A stretch of DNA of 13,784 nt from JAWLAT01 sp041395325. GTDB taxonomy: Bacteria; Pseudomonadota; Gammaproteobacteria; Xanthomonadales; SZUA-5. Position 1 is the stretch's first letter, and the number at the start of each line of letters is the position of its first letter. The translations under genes and the position numbers were made by a program. The DNA lies in contig JAWLAT010000051.1 of NCBI GenBank assembly GCA_041395325.1, positions 1 through 13,784 of the forward strand, read 5' to 3'. Below, in pieces: positions 12,866 through 13,784 of this stretch. The notes beneath the pieces are model-generated. The model saw only the letters and a list, made by a program, of their open reading frames with translations. It was not told where the DNA came from and searched no databases.

Positions 12866-13784
12866 GCGTCCTCCTCTCCCAGCAGGGCGTCGACCACCTG
12901 GTCCATCGATGACGAACGGGAACCCTTGACCAGCAACAACGGCGCCGGCCCTTCGGCCAGATCCTCACGCAGCGCCGTCAGCAAGCCGTCGCGAGTAGCG
13001 AAACCGCGACCACCCTCACCGAAGGCCCGCGCCGCCACGCTCGACAGCGGCCCAATCGCGTAGATCCGCTCGAATCCGGCCGCGCGCGCCAGCTGACCGC
13101 TTTGTGCGTGCAGCGCTTCGGCACCGGGCCCGAGCTCCAGCATGTCGCCCAGCACCAGCCAGCGGCGGCTGGCCAACGGCGTCACCGCCTTCAGCGCGGC
13201 CGCCAGCGAGGCCGGGTTGGCGTTGTAGCTGTCATCGACCAGCAGCGCGCGCTCGGTCTGACGCAATTGCAGTCGGCGCGCTTCCGGCTGCGCCCGCGCC
13301 AGACCCGCAGCGATCTGCGGCAGAGTCGCGCCAGCCGCATGCCCTACGGCCGCGGCGGCCAGCGCGTTGCGGACATTGTGTTCGCCCAGGAAAGCCAGCT
13401 GTACCTCGATCTCACCGGCCGGCGTGTGCAGCATGAAGCGGGTCTGCGGACCCATCTGGCAGTCGCCGGCCCACACCGCTGCCGGATGCTGACCGAATTC
13501 CAGCTGACGATGCGCCACCGCCAGCTGTCGGAACAGCGGCGCAAAGGGATCGTCGGCGTTGATCACCGCGGTGCCGCCCGGCGCCAGTTCGGCGTAGATC
13601 GCTCCCTTGGTCCCGGCGATGGCCTCGCGACGACCGAACTGCGCCAGATGCGCGTCGCCCACATTGGTCACCACCGACACATCGGGGCGGGCGATGCGAC
13701 ACAGCTCGGCGATGTCGCCCGGCTTGCCGGCGCCCATCTCCAGCACCGCGTACTGATGCTCCGAACCCAGCTCGGCCAGCGTCA
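12850..13784 (-). CDS. murF: UDP-MurNAc-tripeptide--D-alanyl-D-alanine ligase MurF, C-terminal part (runs off right edge)
   Basis: MurF adds the D-Ala-D-Ala made by Ddl to UDP-MurNAc-tripeptide, completing the cytosolic precursor that MraY uses. The frame is open to the right edge; 310 residues are visible and about 140 N-terminal ones, including the P-loop, lie outside. Visible Mur ligase landmarks are YAVLEMGAGKPGDIAEL, VVTNVGDAHLAQFG, the central/C-terminal boundary GEHNVRNALAAAAVGHA, the MurF-typical VDDSYNANPASLAAAL, LGDMLELG, and near the end LLVKGSRSSSMDQVV. The DDSYNANP motif separates MurF from MurE, MurC and MurD. The stop codon lies inside mraY, giving a 16-base overlap. Confidence 0.97.
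   Translation of the reverse strand, partial: TLAELGSEHQYAVLEMGAGKPGDIAELCRIARPDVSVVTNVGDAHLAQFGRREAIAGTKGAIYAELAPGGTAVINADDPFAPLFRQLAVAHRQLEFGQHPAAVWAGDCQMGPQTRFMLHTPAGEIEVQLAFLGEHNVRNALAAAAVGHAAGATLPQIAAGLARAQPEARRLQLRQTERALLVDDSYNANPASLAAALKAVTPLASRRWLVLGDMLELGPGAEALHAQSGQLARAAGFERIYAIGPLSSVAARAFGEGGRGFATRDGLLTALREDLAEGPAPLLLVKGSRSSSMDQVVDALLGEEDACCSG
12866..12880 (-). promoter_or_regulatory. Strong ribosome binding site of mraY within murF
   Basis: On the minus strand the bases before the mraY ATG read GGGAGAGGAGGACGC, with AGGAGG at 12870-12875. It lies just upstream of the murF stop codon (12850-12852), so ribosomes finishing murF pass over it. It is the best Shine-Dalgarno sequence in the window and fixes the mraY start. 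Confidence 0.7.

Noticed and set aside
1..13784. Search for mobile elements, CRISPR arrays, tRNA/rRNA genes, defence or biosynthetic clusters
   Set aside because: Nearly all bases are taken by core dcw/envelope genes with normal lengths; no transposase, repeat-spacer pattern or RNA gene was seen.

Overview
The window is GC-rich and almost fully coding. It covers the 3' half of a division and cell wall (dcw) cluster plus the genes usually next to it in gammaproteobacteria. Reading down the minus strand from the right edge, the order is murF (3' part), mraY, ftsW, murG, murC, ddl, ftsQ, ftsA, ftsZ, lpxC. Then comes a single plus-strand gene of the DciA/DUF721 family, a minus-strand membrane-anchored M23 peptidase, and the 5' part of secA at the left edge. 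The lpxC, DUF721, M23 peptidase, secA order is typical of Pseudomonas and Xanthomonas relatives. The lack of murD between mraY and ftsW, together with protein sequences close to the E. coli/Pseudomonas forms, suggests the order Lysobacterales (Xanthomonadales). That placement is an inference; no rRNA or other marker is in the window.

Right part (about 6.4-13.8 kb): murF to ftsA are packed head to tail. Four successive junctions (ftsW/murG, murG/murC, murC/ddl, ddl/ftsQ) are 4-base ATGA overlaps. murF/mraY overlap by 16 bases, and mraY/ftsW and ftsQ/ftsA are 2 and 4 bases apart. This is one translationally coupled operon. It makes UDP-MurNAc-pentapeptide (MurC, Ddl, MurF), transfers it to lipid and adds GlcNAc (MraY, MurG), polymerises septal glycan (FtsW), and builds the divisome (FtsQ, FtsA, FtsZ).

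Middle part (about 3.5-5.2 kb): spacing opens around ftsZ. A 137-base ftsA-ftsZ gap carries two hairpins in the ftsZ leader. A 340-base ftsZ-lpxC gap carries three more GC-rich hairpins, one a perfect 13-bp stem, then an AT-richer stretch with a weak terminator-like element. This fits separate control of ftsZ and of lpxC (first committed step of lipid A synthesis).

Left part (1-3.5 kb): lpxC converges on the DUF721/dciA gene, which diverges from the M23 peptidase gene across only 41 bases. A 429-base non-coding stretch separates the peptidase from secA.

I see no mobile element, CRISPR array, tRNA, rRNA or defence/secondary-metabolite system. All the proteins belong to known families with intact key residues. 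The window is core-genome content, and I do not claim a previously undescribed system. What merits a second look is the missing murD, the hairpin-rich flanks of ftsZ, the short DciA-family protein, and the unusual lpxC start context.
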